From a virus, in the IMG/VR virus record IMGVR_UViG_3300030090_000213, positions 1-62,745 of that record: DNA of 62,745 bases; one strand, given 5' to 3'. A model generated the notes under the pieces. The model searched no databases. It was not told the DNA's origin and saw only the letters and a list, made by a program, of their open reading frames with translations. The position numbers and the translations under genes were made by a program. How positions within the stretch are numbered: position 1 is the stretch's first letter; each line of letters begins with the position of its first letter. Below, piece after piece: positions 18,162 through 29,672 of the stretch.

Positions 18162-19582
18162 TGGCAAATTTAATAGAACTATCAAATGAATTAGAGTTTG
18201 TTCCAAAAGAACAGTTAATACAAATGTCGCAAGACCCTAATGCTACTTATCCCTCTTATTTAGTATTATCTGAAATACAACGAAGAACACAAATGGAAAA
18301 GATGTATGAGGCTCAACAACCTAAACCAGAAACAACTGTTGCTGAAGAGGTAGTTAATGAGTTTGCATCTAGTCCTGCAGGTTTAGGAGCTATGGCTCAA
18401 TCATCTGATACACCAAATGCTTTCCAATCAGGTGATATGGGTAACATGGCTCCGCCTTCTCCTATGCAAATGATGGCTTCTGGTGGTAGAACTGGTTATC
18501 AAGCAGGTAGTACGACTGAACAAGAAATGTTAAAAAATCAATTTCTACAAAGTGCAGGAATAGGTGGCGGCATAGAATCAACACTTAATAATCCAATGCA
18601 AGAACAAATAACAGAAGAACAAAAAGGTTTTCTTAAAAAAAGATATACAAAACCAGATGGAAGCATTGATTTTGGAAGAGCAGCACTAGATGGTTTTAAT
18701 ACTGCAACATTAGCAATGATATTAGCTCCAGAACCGACAACAACTGTTGTAGGTGGTGCTTTAAGAGGTATTGTTGGTGCTGGTAAAGGATTATTTAATC
18801 TTGTAAGAAATCCTAAACAAACTATAGATAAAGGTTTATCTTCTTTAGGAAGATTAAAATCAAGAATTACAGAAGGTAAAAGATTTAACAATCCAATAGC
18901 TTCACCACAATCTACAAGCAATCTACCAGTACCTGCAAGTAAATTTAGAGATATGGGATTAGAAGTTGTAAAAGATGTAACTCCAAGAGCTATTGGAGCT
19001 GGAATTATAATTCCTCAATTATTACCTGATAAAATAAAAACAACAGAAACAGAAACAGAAACAGCAGAAGAAAGAGCAGCTAGATTAAAAGCAGAAGCTG
19101 CTGCAAAATTAGAAGCAGATATAGCAGCAAGACAAAAAGCTGCAGCAGATAAAGAAGCTGAATTACTTGCACAAGCTAAAAAATCTCGTCAAGCAGATAT
19201 GTTAATAGGACTTGGTGGTGCTATAGGTTCTGCTAGAAATCTAGGAGAATTAAGTAGCGGTATATCTGATGCTTACTTTGGAGTTAAATCAGCAGAACAA
19301 GCTTCAGAATTAAAAGGCTTACAAGGTAGATTATTAGAAGCACAAGCTGCTAAATATGAAGCAGATGTAGCTAATATGCCATTAGATGCTGTTCTTACAA
19401 GTTTATCTACAGCACAAAAACAATTAGAATATTTACAAGATTCAGGTGATACAGAATCAGCAAAAGAGTTAATATTATATATAGACGCATTAAATGAAAG
19501 AGCTGCACAATTACAAGGGATAACTATTGCTCAAAAAGACCAAAGAAATAAATTATTAGGTTTAGTTGAAGAATTAGGATAA
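18161..19582 (+). CDS. Internal virion protein candidate, 473 aa
   Basis: It overlaps the previous stop by one base. Residues 180-215 are hydrophobic and Gly-rich (ATLAMILAPEPTTTVVGGALRGIVGAGKGLF). Residues ~295-345 are an Ala/Glu/Lys coiled coil (EERAARLKAEAAAKLEAD) and the rest is helical. It sits between two ejection-like genes and the giant protein. Function is not assigned. Confidence 0.62.
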   Translation: MANLIELSNELEFVPKEQLIQMSQDPNATYPSYLVLSEIQRRTQMEKMYEAQQPKPETTVAEEVVNEFASSPAGLGAMAQSSDTPNAFQSGDMGNMAPPSPMQMMASGGRTGYQAGSTTEQEMLKNQFLQSAGIGGGIESTLNNPMQEQITEEQKGFLKKRYTKPDGSIDFGRAALDGFNTATLAMILAPEPTTTVVGGALRGIVGAGKGLFNLVRNPKQTIDKGLSSLGRLKSRITEGKRFNNPIASPQSTSNLPVPASKFRDMGLEVVKDVTPRAIGAGIIIPQLLPDKIKTTETETETAEERAARLKAEAAAKLEADIAARQKAAADKEAELLAQAKKSRQADMLIGLGGAIGSARNLGELSSGISDAYFGVKSAEQASELKGLQGRLLEAQAAKYEADVANMPLDAVLTSLSTAQKQLEYLQDSGDTESAKELILYIDALNERAAQLQGITIAQKDQRNKLLGLVEELG

Positions 19583-19588
19583 TAAATT

Positions 19589-22500
19589 ATGGCTGAATAC
19601 GATATTGGCAAAGGGAAAAAAATAAAAATTCCAGATAATTTAGACCCAGAAACAAGATTACAATTAGCTGAAGTTGTTAAAGATAAATATGGCATTGATA
19701 TAAATCAAACATCAGCACTAGGACAAGTAGGCGAGTTTATAAAAGCAATACCAAGAGGTGCTGCTGGATTAGCTTTAGATGTGCCTACAGGTATTGTTGG
19801 TTTATTTGATATTGGCAACGACAGTAACTTATATAAAGGTCTTGAAGGATTACAAGATAGATTAAGAGAAGATTCTGCATTAGCAGCAGACCCACGATAT
19901 GCTGATAAGTATTCTACAAAACTAGGAGAAGGTATAGGTTCATTCGGACCATTCTTAGGTGCAGGTATGGTAGGTAGAGCACTAGCTAAAGCACCAGGAG
20001 CAGCTAAGGGCATACTATCACCAACATTTACAGCACCAACAGCTTTAGCAATACCAACAGGTATAGCAGCACAAGGCGATAGACTACAGATGGCTAGAGA
20101 AATGGGCGAAGATGTAAGTGGTTTAACTGAAACTACTGCTGAATTATTTGGTGGTCTTATAGGTATAACTGAAGTATTACCTGTTGCTAGTATTTTAGGT
20201 AAAGTATCTAGTAAAACAGATTTAAACATAAAAGAAAGATTAGTATCTGCATTACAATCAGGTGCATTTGAAGGTGGACAAGAGGTAGCTGCAAGTATAT
20301 TGCAAGATTTAACAGCTAAAGGTCTTTATAGTGAGGACTTACCTATAGCAGATAGTATGTTTGAAGAGTTTACTATTGGCGGTATTATTGGTGGTGCTGC
20401 TGATTTAGTTGTTACTAGCATGGCAGGTAAAAGTTCTGCTAGAAGAAAACAACTAGAAGAAGATAATTTAAGAGCTGATGAAAATAAAGCTCAGTTAATA
20501 AATGCAAAAAAAGCTGACCTTGCAATGGAACAAGGCACTCTTGAAGAAATACAAGATATACCACCTACTATAGTTCCACAACTTATAGCACCTGAAGAAC
20601 TTGGAGTAGAGCCTTCAGTAGAAGTAATAATGACTCCACAAGAACAATTTGCTGTTGTTGATATTACTAATCCTGAAGCTCCTGCACAAGTTGATATAAA
20701 AGATACAGAAATAGAAGCTATAAAAGTAAGAGATAAGATAACAAAAGACTTTAATAATAAAAAATTAAAATCAAAACTAGATAACGATACATATAACTTA
20801 GGACTAATTAATAGTTCTACTGCTTACGAAATAGGGCAAAGTTTAGAAGATAGTAGAGCTAGTGATGTAACTATTCAACAATTAATAAATAGTGTGCCTA
20901 AAGATTCTAAACAAGAGGTAATTCTTAGAGGTTTAGTAAATAGTTTTGTTGCACAAAATCCAGGCAAAACTTCTCGTAGCTATCCTAGATTATCTATGAC
21001 AAAAGCTAAAGAATTACTAACGCCTAAACAGTTTAATGAATTTGCATCTGCATATGCACAAGGAGTATTTAAAGCTTCTGAAAAAAATGGTGAGCCTTCT
21101 ATTGTTGCAGATAAAGATAAACCAAATACATCAGCTAAATATATAAAAGAAATAGCTGAATCTAAAAATATAGATTTAGATTTTCAATCACCTGCTGTTC
21201 AATATGCAGCAGAAAAATACACAGGTACGCCTGAGTTTAAAAAAATGAAAAAAGGTCAAAAAGAATTATTTTTGGCTAAACTTCATTCACTTCCTAAGTT
21301 CAATTCAAGAACAACTTTCCCAGACTTTAGACCAAGAGATTATTCTGCACAAGATATGGCAGATTTTGTTGCTGAAATGAAAAGCAATAATATGACTTTT
21401 AATAAAGCATCCTTAAAACAAATGGATAGGAATGAACAATTCCTTGATGATTTAATTTATAGCAATAGAGCAGAAAAAATAGAAGGCACTAATAACTATA
21501 AGATAAGAGATAACTTTGAGTTTGATATAGCTAGAAGAGCAGAAGGTTTTAATGAAACACCAGAAGAGTTTGGTGCAAGACTTACTGCAGAAGGTAAGTT
21601 GCCTCCAGAAACTATTGCAGAATTAGTACAACAAGAAACAACAAAACAAGAAAGATTATTACCACCTGCAGAAGTAATACCTAAAACTATTAATTATGCT
21701 GAGACTTTAGAGCAAGGCAAAACTAATAAGTTTGCACAAGAAATAAGAAAAACAATGGATGCTAGAGGTCTTAAAGAGACTGGTATTGTTATAAGTGATG
21801 ACATAATCTCTACTAGCACATTAAGACAAATAGAAGGTGAAATAAAGTACGACCCTAGTCAAGTTAGAGCAACAGAAACACAAGGAGCTGTAGAAGGAGA
21901 ATATGATAGAAATACAGATACTATTTTCTTATCTCTTAATGCAGTAAATCCTGATGGTAGTGCTACTGATGTAGAGATACAAGAAAGACTTAACAAAGTA
22001 TTAGACCATGAGATGATTCATGCTCTTCGTGCAAAAGATTTAATTACTAAAGCAGAATATAGTTATTTAACTAAAATGGTTAAGCAAACTAAATTTCCTA
22101 AACAAAATCAAACTTTTTATCAAGAAGCTATTAATAGAACTAAGCGTGAGTTTGAAAATAGAAATTTAACAGATGCGTTTAAAGAAGAATATATTGTAGA
22201 AGAAGCTATAGCAGAACTATTTAGACAAAAAGATTTACTGGTTAATACTCCTCCTAAAGTAGAAGGTATCTACAATAAGATTATTGAGTTCTTTAAATCT
22301 ATGGGTCAAGCTATGCGTAGCTCAGGATATAAGAGTGCTACAGAAATATTTAATGATATTGAATCAGGCAGGATTGGCAGAAGAGAAAGAGGTGTAGTAA
22401 GAACTACTAGGATTGGAGATAAGGGATTACAATCATTTAACTTTGCTACAGACTTTTCACAATTAGATGAATCTGCGGTTAGACCAACAATAATTCCTGG

Positions 22501-25500
22501 TGATGAAATAAAACAAACTCTAAAGCCTACAGGTATTAGACCTTTAACTATACCAAAGCCTAAACCAACACCTCCTACGCCTCCAGCAGGTCCTACAACT
22601 CCTCCTGCAACACCTTCTACAACACCTACAACTATTTATAATACTAAAAAATTAACAGATAAAGAGTATATAGCTGAAAGGTCAAAAATTCTTAAAGGAT
22701 TGCAAGATGCAAAAGTATTAGATAAAGATATATTTGATAAAGATGGTAATGTAACTAAAACTATTAAAGGTAATAATGATTCTATAAAAATGATGAAATG
22801 GTTAATTGATAATTCACCAAGTCAAGATTACAAAATTATTGCACAAAAAGTTCATAAATCTTTATTAGCATTAAAAAAACAAGGTAGAACATTTCCTCTT
22901 AAATTAGAAGTAGGTGAAAAACAACCTGATATGCGAGGTACAGGACAAGCTGCTATACAGCCAAGTGATATGAATCCAATGGAACCATATAATTATAAAA
23001 CATTCACTATGCTTGTTAATGATGGTAGCTTAAAAAGAATAAATGCATTTGCTAATACTTCTGAATGGAGAAGAGGCAATGGAGTTCATTTTGAAGCTTT
23101 ATTACATGAAGGAATACATCAAGCTACATTAGCTCAAATATATGCTGCTCAACATAATTTAATTACTAGAAAAGGAACTAAAACATTTCAAGAAAGTGCA
23201 TCAGGTAAAAAAGTTAAAGCTGCACATAAAGAACTTGCTATACAAGCAAATAGAGTAAAAGGTTATTATCAAGAAAGAATGAGATTTTATAAAAATCTTG
23301 CTGCAAAAATAACAAAAAGAGAGACAGCCGAAATACAAAAAAAAGCAATAGAAGAGTACAAATCTATTTATAATAATGCACCTACTATAGAAAAAGATTT
23401 AGCAGATATTTATATTATTAAAGATTCAACAGGTTTTATATATGCTAGAGATGACAACTCTTTTAATGGCGTATCTGTTCAAAAGAGAATGTTTAATGAT
23501 TATAGAATTAAATATCAATTATTTTCTAATGAAGCTCAATATAATGAAGATGTATCAGAGTTATTAACTTTTGGATTAACAAATAGAGACTTCCAAGAAA
23601 TGCTTGAATATATACCTTTAGGCAAAGATGCTACTAATAGTGTATGGAATAAATTTGTAGAAACAATTAGAAAATTATTAGAGATACCTGCAAAATTAAA
23701 TACAGAATTATCTGCATTTCTTAAAAATGCTTCTACTTTATTAGACCTTAAAACAGAAGGTTTAATAGCACCAACTCCTGTAGGAGAAACTGCTGCTCCT
23801 ATAGATAAAGAAATACCTACATTTAGTAGAGCAGCAGACCAAGCTTATTTTAATAGAGAAAGAAGAAATCAAATAATATCTAATTTAGAAGCAGGTATAA
23901 AAAATAAACAAGCACAGTTAAATCAAGAAAGAGGACTTATGACTGATGCTACTGCTAAAAGATTAGAAAGAGAAATAATAAATCAAAGAAATGAAATAGC
24001 TGAGTTAAAAGCTGGAGATTTACCTTTTTTTAGTAGAGCAGCTACAGAAACACAACCTCCATACATGGACTTTAATCGTCAACAAATTAGAGACTTTAGT
24101 AGTAATAAAGTTGGTTTTTATAATGGAGTAGAAATACCTTTAACTCATGTTACAAGAATGAATGTTGATGATTTTTTAAAACTTAGCACAATTAGTCAAA
24201 ATCAAATTGATGAAATAATAGAAGAAGGTCCATCAGTTTTTGGTTTTTCTCAACAAGATGAACCTGGCTCATTTAAACCTATAAATAATAGAAGAATGGC
24301 TGATGCTGTATTTGACCCAGAAATTGCAGATACTGCATTAACTGCTTCATTGCCAAGTTTACAAATTAAAAATGATGGTCAAGTAATTAGCCATGAAGGC
24401 AGACATAGAGTTGCATTAATAAAACAAGGTGGTGGTAGAACTGTTCCTGTATTTATACATTTTCCTGAAGGTAATGTAGAACAAAATATACCTAATCCTA
24501 GTGGTCAAACTTTGCAAGAACAGGGTGTTACTTTTTTAAAAAATCAATATCCTGGAATATTTAAAGATGAATATGGTGATTTTCAAACAAATGAATTTAG
24601 TAGATTTGCTGTTCCTATAAATAAACTAAGAGAAATTGCACCTTTACATAGAGATAGTGCCCAAACTAAAGATAAATTAGATTATGCAGTACAAGTTGCT
24701 ACTGCTCCTGATATTTTAGAAAGCACAAAAGATACAGTTGCAAGTGCATCTGAATATGATATTAGGATGGCAAGATTTTTAGCATCACAAGATATACCTA
24801 CATTTAGTAGAACTAATTTAATACCTAAAGATACTGAAGTTCCTTTTGATTGGGCAAGTAATAATCGTTTTGAAACTGGTGCAATAATAGACCAATTAAA
24901 AATGAGTAGAGAAGAAGGTGGTAATAGAGATAATCCTGCACCACTTAAAATGGCTATAGTTGAAGCATTTAAAGGTAGGAAAAACAGACCTTTACTAAGA
25001 GCTAGTAAAAAATTCTTAGAAAAGTTTACAAACAAAAAAGGTAATTTAGTTTTATTTAGAGCTTTAAATATTCCTGAAGGTGAAAAGATTAAAAACTATG
25101 GACAGCTTCCACAAGATTTATTTGCAAGTACAACATTAGATAGTAGAAAAGCATTAGAAATAGGTCGTATGTTATTTAATAGAGCAAAAGAAGAAAGAAG
25201 TGAAACATGGAATATTGAAATACTTAGATATGAAGTTCCTATGAGTAAGGTAAAAGGTTATGTGCCTATGTTACTTAAAGCTATGGAATCAGATTATATT
25301 ACAGACTTTAGAAGTGATATGGCTGGTTCAGGAATTATGTACCAAGAAGAATTAGATGCAGCAATAGAAGAAGCAGATGCAAAAGGAGATTTCTATAAAT
25401 ATCAAGGAGAACAAACAATAGAAGAATTATTTGCCGATGCTATGTATAAATATGAAGAATATATAGCAGAAGCAGAAGTTGTTGCTGACCTTCGTGGCAT

Positions 25501-28500
25501 CAAACCAACATATCAATATTCTCCAGAAATAAAAGATAGACAAGCTAGTTTAATTAATGATGTGCCATTATTTAGTAGAGGTAGAAGAGATAGTAAAAGA
25601 AAGTGGGATGAACAATATTATTATGTTGCTAAAAAAGAAGATGCTAATAGAATTTTAAAAGAAGGTTTTGCTGTTGATGATTCACAATTTTTTTATAATC
25701 CAGATACAGAAATAGAAACTCCAGGATTAGTAGTATTTACTAATCCAGTAGATGCTATTGCTTATCATAGAAGCGTAGATTGGAGAGAAGAACTATCTGA
25801 TTTAGTTTTAATAGCTGTTAAAAAAGGTACTGACAGAGATATTGGTGCTTTAAATTGGCAACCTAATCCAAATTCTCTTGGATTACAAGGTCAACTACGA
25901 GGTCTTAGTGGAGAAAAAACTAAAGGATTACTTAAAGATGAAACAAATACATCTTTATATTTAGATGCAGATAATAATTTAGATTATTTTAAAAATGTTA
26001 ATAACATATTAGGTAGTGCTACATTAGAAGAACTTACTCAAACAAAAATTAATCCATACTTTGGTAGAGCAATAGATAGAACTGGTGAAGTTCCGCAAAG
26101 ATTTTATAGTCCTGAAATGACTGATATGGGAGACCCATTACCTTCAGAACAAGTTAAATCTGTTATGGAAGGTAAAGGATTACCTATGAAACCAATAGGT
26201 AATGAAACAAGAGGTTTAGCTTCATCAAAAGAAGAACTTGCAAATATTGTTACTAAATATATGAATGATATTGCTAATATATTAAATCCACCACCAAATA
26301 CACAAAAAAATATACAATTAAAACAAGCAATAGAAGAAGCCGAAGAAACAGTTAAACAAACACCTAGGGGTTCAATACCTTATTATAATTTAAATGCCTC
26401 AGACACAGCTTTAAAGATTGCTATAGACTTTAATAAAGACTTATCTGCTAAGGCACCTGATGATATACCTAATTTTTCAAGACCTACTCTTGATGGATTG
26501 CAAGATAATCTACAAGAGTTTATTAAAAGAACAGGTGGAGAAATATTACCTGACCAATCTTGGGGTGCAAGAGTAATAGAAATTGTCAAAGACCCTATTA
26601 CATCTATTAAAAATTTCTTTAAAGAGTTTAGACAAAGATATATTGACCAATACGATACTGCTACCAAAGTACTATTAGCTGGTAAAAATAAAGAATGGTA
26701 TTTAAAAATAGATGAAAGAACAGGTAAATTAAGAATAAATCCTAAAACTGGAAAACCTTGGACAGAAGAAGAAGCAATAGCAGCAGCAGAACAAGTAACT
26801 CTTGCTAATATGTTTGCAAATGCAGGTGCAGAACAATCAGTAAGAATGTCTGATAAATCAAGAGGTGTATTTCAAGGTATGCTTACAAGAGGAATACCAA
26901 CTGATTTAATAGATGGAGTTGAATCTTTAGTAAAAACAATACCTTTACCTCTTGTTGATGCTAATGGTAATAAAACTGGTAAAACAGGTGGTCTTATACA
27001 AATACTTGCACCATTATTTTCTAATCTTAAATTAAATTTAGAAGCTGTTTTTAAAAGTTATGCTATGTTAAAAAGAGCAAAAAGTCTTGATGAAAGTGGT
27101 AGAGAAATAGATACACCAGTTAAACCTAAAGACTATGTTCTTATACAGCAAATAGAACAACAACATCCTGAAGTGGTAGAAGTTTATAATAATTATCAAA
27201 ATTGGAATAATGCTTTAATTAAACTTGCAGAAAGAAAAGGTATTTTAAGTGCAGAACAATCTGCATTATGGAGAGAACATTCTTCTTATTATCCTTTCTA
27301 TAGGCAAATGGTTGATGATAGTGGCATTAAAGGACCTAAAATTGCAGGTGGTTCACTACCAGGAAATCCATTAGATATACAAATAAAAGGTTCAGAAGAA
27401 ATTATTGACGCAGACCCAATAGAAGCTATATCAAGAAACTCATTATCTATTCTTACAGCAGCATTAAAAAATGATGCAATGAATAAAATAGTTACAAACT
27501 TAGAAACAATGGGATTAGCTCAAAAAATATCTGCAAAAAACGCAGGTACAACTGATAGCTTATTCTTCTTTGAAAATGGTAACAAGCAACACTATCAGGT
27601 AGATGACCCTAGACTGGTCTATAGTTTACAAAATGTTGGAGGAGTAGCTCCAGGTGCTATAGGAAAATTTTTAGCAGTACCAGCAGGGCTACTTAGAGAT
27701 ACAGTTACAAGAGACCCAGGCTTTGTTGTTATAAATATTTTAAGAGATACCTTATCTTCTGCTGTAACAAGTGGTGCACCATATACGCCTATCATTGATT
27801 CAGTTAAAAATATGTTTGGTAGCATGGAAGAATTAGAACAGTTTGGTGTTCTTGGTGGCTATGACTATTCTGTTGATGAGGGTAGTGTAAAGCAATTTAT
27901 TACTAGAACTATGCGACAACAGGGACTTACACCAAATAATGGTATGTCTCCTACAAGTGCTTTCTTTAAGCTATGGGATGGTCTTGGAGCACTTACTACT
28001 AAATCAGATGGTGCAACTCGTAAAGCAGTCTATGATGGTGTTTATAAACAGTTAAAAGAGCAAGTTTATAGAAATCCTAAAACTGGTAAATACGAAAATA
28101 TGCCTGAAGCAGTTGCACAATCAGAAGCGGCTTATCAAGCACAAGAAATAATTAACTTTGGAAGGCGTGGTTCTGATTCATTATTTAGAATTATTACTGC
28201 TGCAATACCATTCTTAAATGCAAGAATACAAGGTCTTGATGTATTACATAGAGGATTAACTGGACAATATTCTGCTGTAGAAAAACAACAAGTTGGAGAA
28301 TCACTAAAAGATGTGCAATCAAGAATATTTAGAAGAACATTCTTTAATGCAGGATTACTTGTAAGTCTAACAGCACTTTACTACATGATGGTAAGTGATA
28401 CAGATGAATACAAAAATCTTAAACGAGAAGTAAGAGATGATAACTGGGTCATGCCTATAGGCAATGGTAATGCAGTTAAGATACCTATTCCATTTGAAGT

Positions 28501-29329
28501 AGGTATGTTATTTAAAGCTATACCAGAAAGAGTATTTGATATGACTATGGGCGATGATGCTTTTACAAGAAAGTCTGTTGATGAAGCTATGACATCTATT
28601 GGCAGACAGGCTCAAACTTCTTTCAACATACCATTCTTTCAACCTGGTGGTGGAATACAATTATTAAAACCAATATCAGAAGTAATAAATAACAGAAATA
28701 CTTTTACTAATACAGAGATTGTTCCCTACTATCAACAAAAGAAAGAACCTGGACTACAATCAAGACCAACTACCAATGAGTTTGCAAGAGTATTAGGTGA
28801 AGCTCTTAATTTATCTCCTGCAAAGATAGAGCATGTTATGAGAGGTTATACAGGAACACTTGGTGGATATGTATTAAGTGTTATAGATACTATCACTAGA
28901 GGAGCTACAGGAAGTCCTCTAATACCTTCCAACTATCAACTAAGTAAAATGCCAGTCTTTAATAGACTATTACTTGATTTAGATAAGTCGGGTGGTTATC
29001 AGCAACAGTTTTATGAGTTAAGAAATGAGGTTGACAGGGCAGTAGCAACTATCAACTCTCTACAAAAACAAAGAAGATTTGATGAACTATCAGCTTACAG
29101 AAGCAATATGCAAGGTGTGTTGAATGTCAAAGGTCAAGTGAGAGCGATAGAAAGATACTTAGATAACTGGAGAAAGCGTAGAGATAGAATCTATCAAGAT
29201 GAAAACCTATCTATAACAGTCAAGTCAGATATGATAAGAGATTTAGAACTAGAAAGAGATATGCGACTAGCTATGGTTCCTGAATTGAGGAAGAAAGCTA
29301 ACATTCCTATTTTCAGTCTTAACCTCTAA
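19589..29329 (+). CDS. Giant polyvalent protein, 3246 aa
   Basis: Recognisable segments: Gly/Ala-rich hydrophobic region (~50-290); zincin motif HEMIH (~808) with a distal EEAIAELF; Pro/Thr linker (~985-1010); second zincin motif HEGIH (~1173); a ParB-like segment with HEGRHRVALIKQ (~1600); ADP-ribosyltransferase-like segments (~1820 LVLFRAL, then FASTTLD; and ~2000-2080); a large helical C-terminal region (~2300-3246) typical of polyvalent phage proteins (RDPGFVVINILRDTLSSAV). Modules are separated by a recurring xPxFSR tag near residues 1411, 1480, 1738, 1994 and 2296. It is probably packaged and ejected with the DNA. It overlaps the convergent gene at 29267 by 63 bases. Confidence 0.85.
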   Translation: MAEYDIGKGKKIKIPDNLDPETRLQLAEVVKDKYGIDINQTSALGQVGEFIKAIPRGAAGLALDVPTGIVGLFDIGNDSNLYKGLEGLQDRLREDSALAADPRYADKYSTKLGEGIGSFGPFLGAGMVGRALAKAPGAAKGILSPTFTAPTALAIPTGIAAQGDRLQMAREMGEDVSGLTETTAELFGGLIGITEVLPVASILGKVSSKTDLNIKERLVSALQSGAFEGGQEVAASILQDLTAKGLYSEDLPIADSMFEEFTIGGIIGGAADLVVTSMAGKSSARRKQLEEDNLRADENKAQLINAKKADLAMEQGTLEEIQDIPPTIVPQLIAPEELGVEPSVEVIMTPQEQFAVVDITNPEAPAQVDIKDTEIEAIKVRDKITKDFNNKKLKSKLDNDTYNLGLINSSTAYEIGQSLEDSRASDVTIQQLINSVPKDSKQEVILRGLVNSFVAQNPGKTSRSYPRLSMTKAKELLTPKQFNEFASAYAQGVFKASEKNGEPSIVADKDKPNTSAKYIKEIAESKNIDLDFQSPAVQYAAEKYTGTPEFKKMKKGQKELFLAKLHSLPKFNSRTTFPDFRPRDYSAQDMADFVAEMKSNNMTFNKASLKQMDRNEQFLDDLIYSNRAEKIEGTNNYKIRDNFEFDIARRAEGFNETPEEFGARLTAEGKLPPETIAELVQQETTKQERLLPPAEVIPKTINYAETLEQGKTNKFAQEIRKTMDARGLKETGIVISDDIISTSTLRQIEGEIKYDPSQVRATETQGAVEGEYDRNTDTIFLSLNAVNPDGSATDVEIQERLNKVLDHEMIHALRAKDLITKAEYSYLTKMVKQTKFPKQNQTFYQEAINRTKREFENRNLTDAFKEEYIVEEAIAELFRQKDLLVNTPPKVEGIYNKIIEFFKSMGQAMRSSGYKSATEIFNDIESGRIGRRERGVVRTTRIGDKGLQSFNFATDFSQLDESAVRPTIIPGDEIKQTLKPTGIRPLTIPKPKPTPPTPPAGPTTPPATPSTTPTTIYNTKKLTDKEYIAERSKILKGLQDAKVLDKDIFDKDGNVTKTIKGNNDSIKMMKWLIDNSPSQDYKIIAQKVHKSLLALKKQGRTFPLKLEVGEKQPDMRGTGQAAIQPSDMNPMEPYNYKTFTMLVNDGSLKRINAFANTSEWRRGNGVHFEALLHEGIHQATLAQIYAAQHNLITRKGTKTFQESASGKKVKAAHKELAIQANRVKGYYQERMRFYKNLAAKITKRETAEIQKKAIEEYKSIYNNAPTIEKDLADIYIIKDSTGFIYARDDNSFNGVSVQKRMFNDYRIKYQLFSNEAQYNEDVSELLTFGLTNRDFQEMLEYIPLGKDATNSVWNKFVETIRKLLEIPAKLNTELSAFLKNASTLLDLKTEGLIAPTPVGETAAPIDKEIPTFSRAADQAYFNRERRNQIISNLEAGIKNKQAQLNQERGLMTDATAKRLEREIINQRNEIAELKAGDLPFFSRAATETQPPYMDFNRQQIRDFSSNKVGFYNGVEIPLTHVTRMNVDDFLKLSTISQNQIDEIIEEGPSVFGFSQQDEPGSFKPINNRRMADAVFDPEIADTALTASLPSLQIKNDGQVISHEGRHRVALIKQGGGRTVPVFIHFPEGNVEQNIPNPSGQTLQEQGVTFLKNQYPGIFKDEYGDFQTNEFSRFAVPINKLREIAPLHRDSAQTKDKLDYAVQVATAPDILESTKDTVASASEYDIRMARFLASQDIPTFSRTNLIPKDTEVPFDWASNNRFETGAIIDQLKMSREEGGNRDNPAPLKMAIVEAFKGRKNRPLLRASKKFLEKFTNKKGNLVLFRALNIPEGEKIKNYGQLPQDLFASTTLDSRKALEIGRMLFNRAKEERSETWNIEILRYEVPMSKVKGYVPMLLKAMESDYITDFRSDMAGSGIMYQEELDAAIEEADAKGDFYKYQGEQTIEELFADAMYKYEEYIAEAEVVADLRGIKPTYQYSPEIKDRQASLINDVPLFSRGRRDSKRKWDEQYYYVAKKEDANRILKEGFAVDDSQFFYNPDTEIETPGLVVFTNPVDAIAYHRSVDWREELSDLVLIAVKKGTDRDIGALNWQPNPNSLGLQGQLRGLSGEKTKGLLKDETNTSLYLDADNNLDYFKNVNNILGSATLEELTQTKINPYFGRAIDRTGEVPQRFYSPEMTDMGDPLPSEQVKSVMEGKGLPMKPIGNETRGLASSKEELANIVTKYMNDIANILNPPPNTQKNIQLKQAIEEAEETVKQTPRGSIPYYNLNASDTALKIAIDFNKDLSAKAPDDIPNFSRPTLDGLQDNLQEFIKRTGGEILPDQSWGARVIEIVKDPITSIKNFFKEFRQRYIDQYDTATKVLLAGKNKEWYLKIDERTGKLRINPKTGKPWTEEEAIAAAEQVTLANMFANAGAEQSVRMSDKSRGVFQGMLTRGIPTDLIDGVESLVKTIPLPLVDANGNKTGKTGGLIQILAPLFSNLKLNLEAVFKSYAMLKRAKSLDESGREIDTPVKPKDYVLIQQIEQQHPEVVEVYNNYQNWNNALIKLAERKGILSAEQSALWREHSSYYPFYRQMVDDSGIKGPKIAGGSLPGNPLDIQIKGSEEIIDADPIEAISRNSLSILTAALKNDAMNKIVTNLETMGLAQKISAKNAGTTDSLFFFENGNKQHYQVDDPRLVYSLQNVGGVAPGAIGKFLAVPAGLLRDTVTRDPGFVVINILRDTLSSAVTSGAPYTPIIDSVKNMFGSMEELEQFGVLGGYDYSVDEGSVKQFITRTMRQQGLTPNNGMSPTSAFFKLWDGLGALTTKSDGATRKAVYDGVYKQLKEQVYRNPKTGKYENMPEAVAQSEAAYQAQEIINFGRRGSDSLFRIITAAIPFLNARIQGLDVLHRGLTGQYSAVEKQQVGESLKDVQSRIFRRTFFNAGLLVSLTALYYMMVSDTDEYKNLKREVRDDNWVMPIGNGNAVKIPIPFEVGMLFKAIPERVFDMTMGDDAFTRKSVDEAMTSIGRQAQTSFNIPFFQPGGGIQLLKPISEVINNRNTFTNTEIVPYYQQKKEPGLQSRPTTNEFARVLGEALNLSPAKIEHVMRGYTGTLGGYVLSVIDTITRGATGSPLIPSNYQLSKMPVFNRLLLDLDKSGGYQQQFYELRNEVDRAVATINSLQKQRRFDELSAYRSNMQGVLNVKGQVRAIERYLDNWRKRRDRIYQDENLSITVKSDMIRDLELERDMRLAMVPELRKKANIPIFSLNL

Positions 29330-29647
29330 CATAGCCATATCCTTTTCTTCTTTCAATGGTTTCAAGGTAAAGAAGTCTTTATGTTGTGGATGTCTAGCAT
29401 GGAATAAACGGGCATAGAAACAGATGTAATCATTACTTATCTTGAAGTCCCCACCTTTAGTTTCTATCTCATTGTGCCAACGAATACGATTGATTATCGC
29501 CCAATGCGAATACTTTTTCCTACCACTATTGATAGCCTCCAATGTGTATTTCTCAAACTTATCCCAAACTTGTGGATTTTTCTTATGCCACTCCCACCAT
29601 TTCTTTTTTCGTTTATCTAACTTTTCTTGTAGTATATCTTTTAGCAT
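29267..29647 (-). CDS. Hypothetical protein, 126 aa, end of recombination operon
   Basis: I choose the ATG at 29647, behind GGGAGGAAAGCAA. The Trp/Lys-rich N-terminal helix (KRKKKWWEWHKKNPQVWDKFEKY) precedes KKYSHWAIINRIRWHNEIE and YARLFHARHPQH, a family I recall from phage and prophage genomes without a known function. Its 3' end overlaps the giant gene tail to tail. Confidence 0.72.
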   Translation of the reverse strand: MLKDILQEKLDKRKKKWWEWHKKNPQVWDKFEKYTLEAINSGRKKYSHWAIINRIRWHNEIETKGGDFKISNDYICFYARLFHARHPQHKDFFTLKPLKEEKDMAMLEVKTENRNVSFLPQFRNHS

Positions 29648-29672
29648 TTGCTTTCCTCCCAGAAAACAATTG

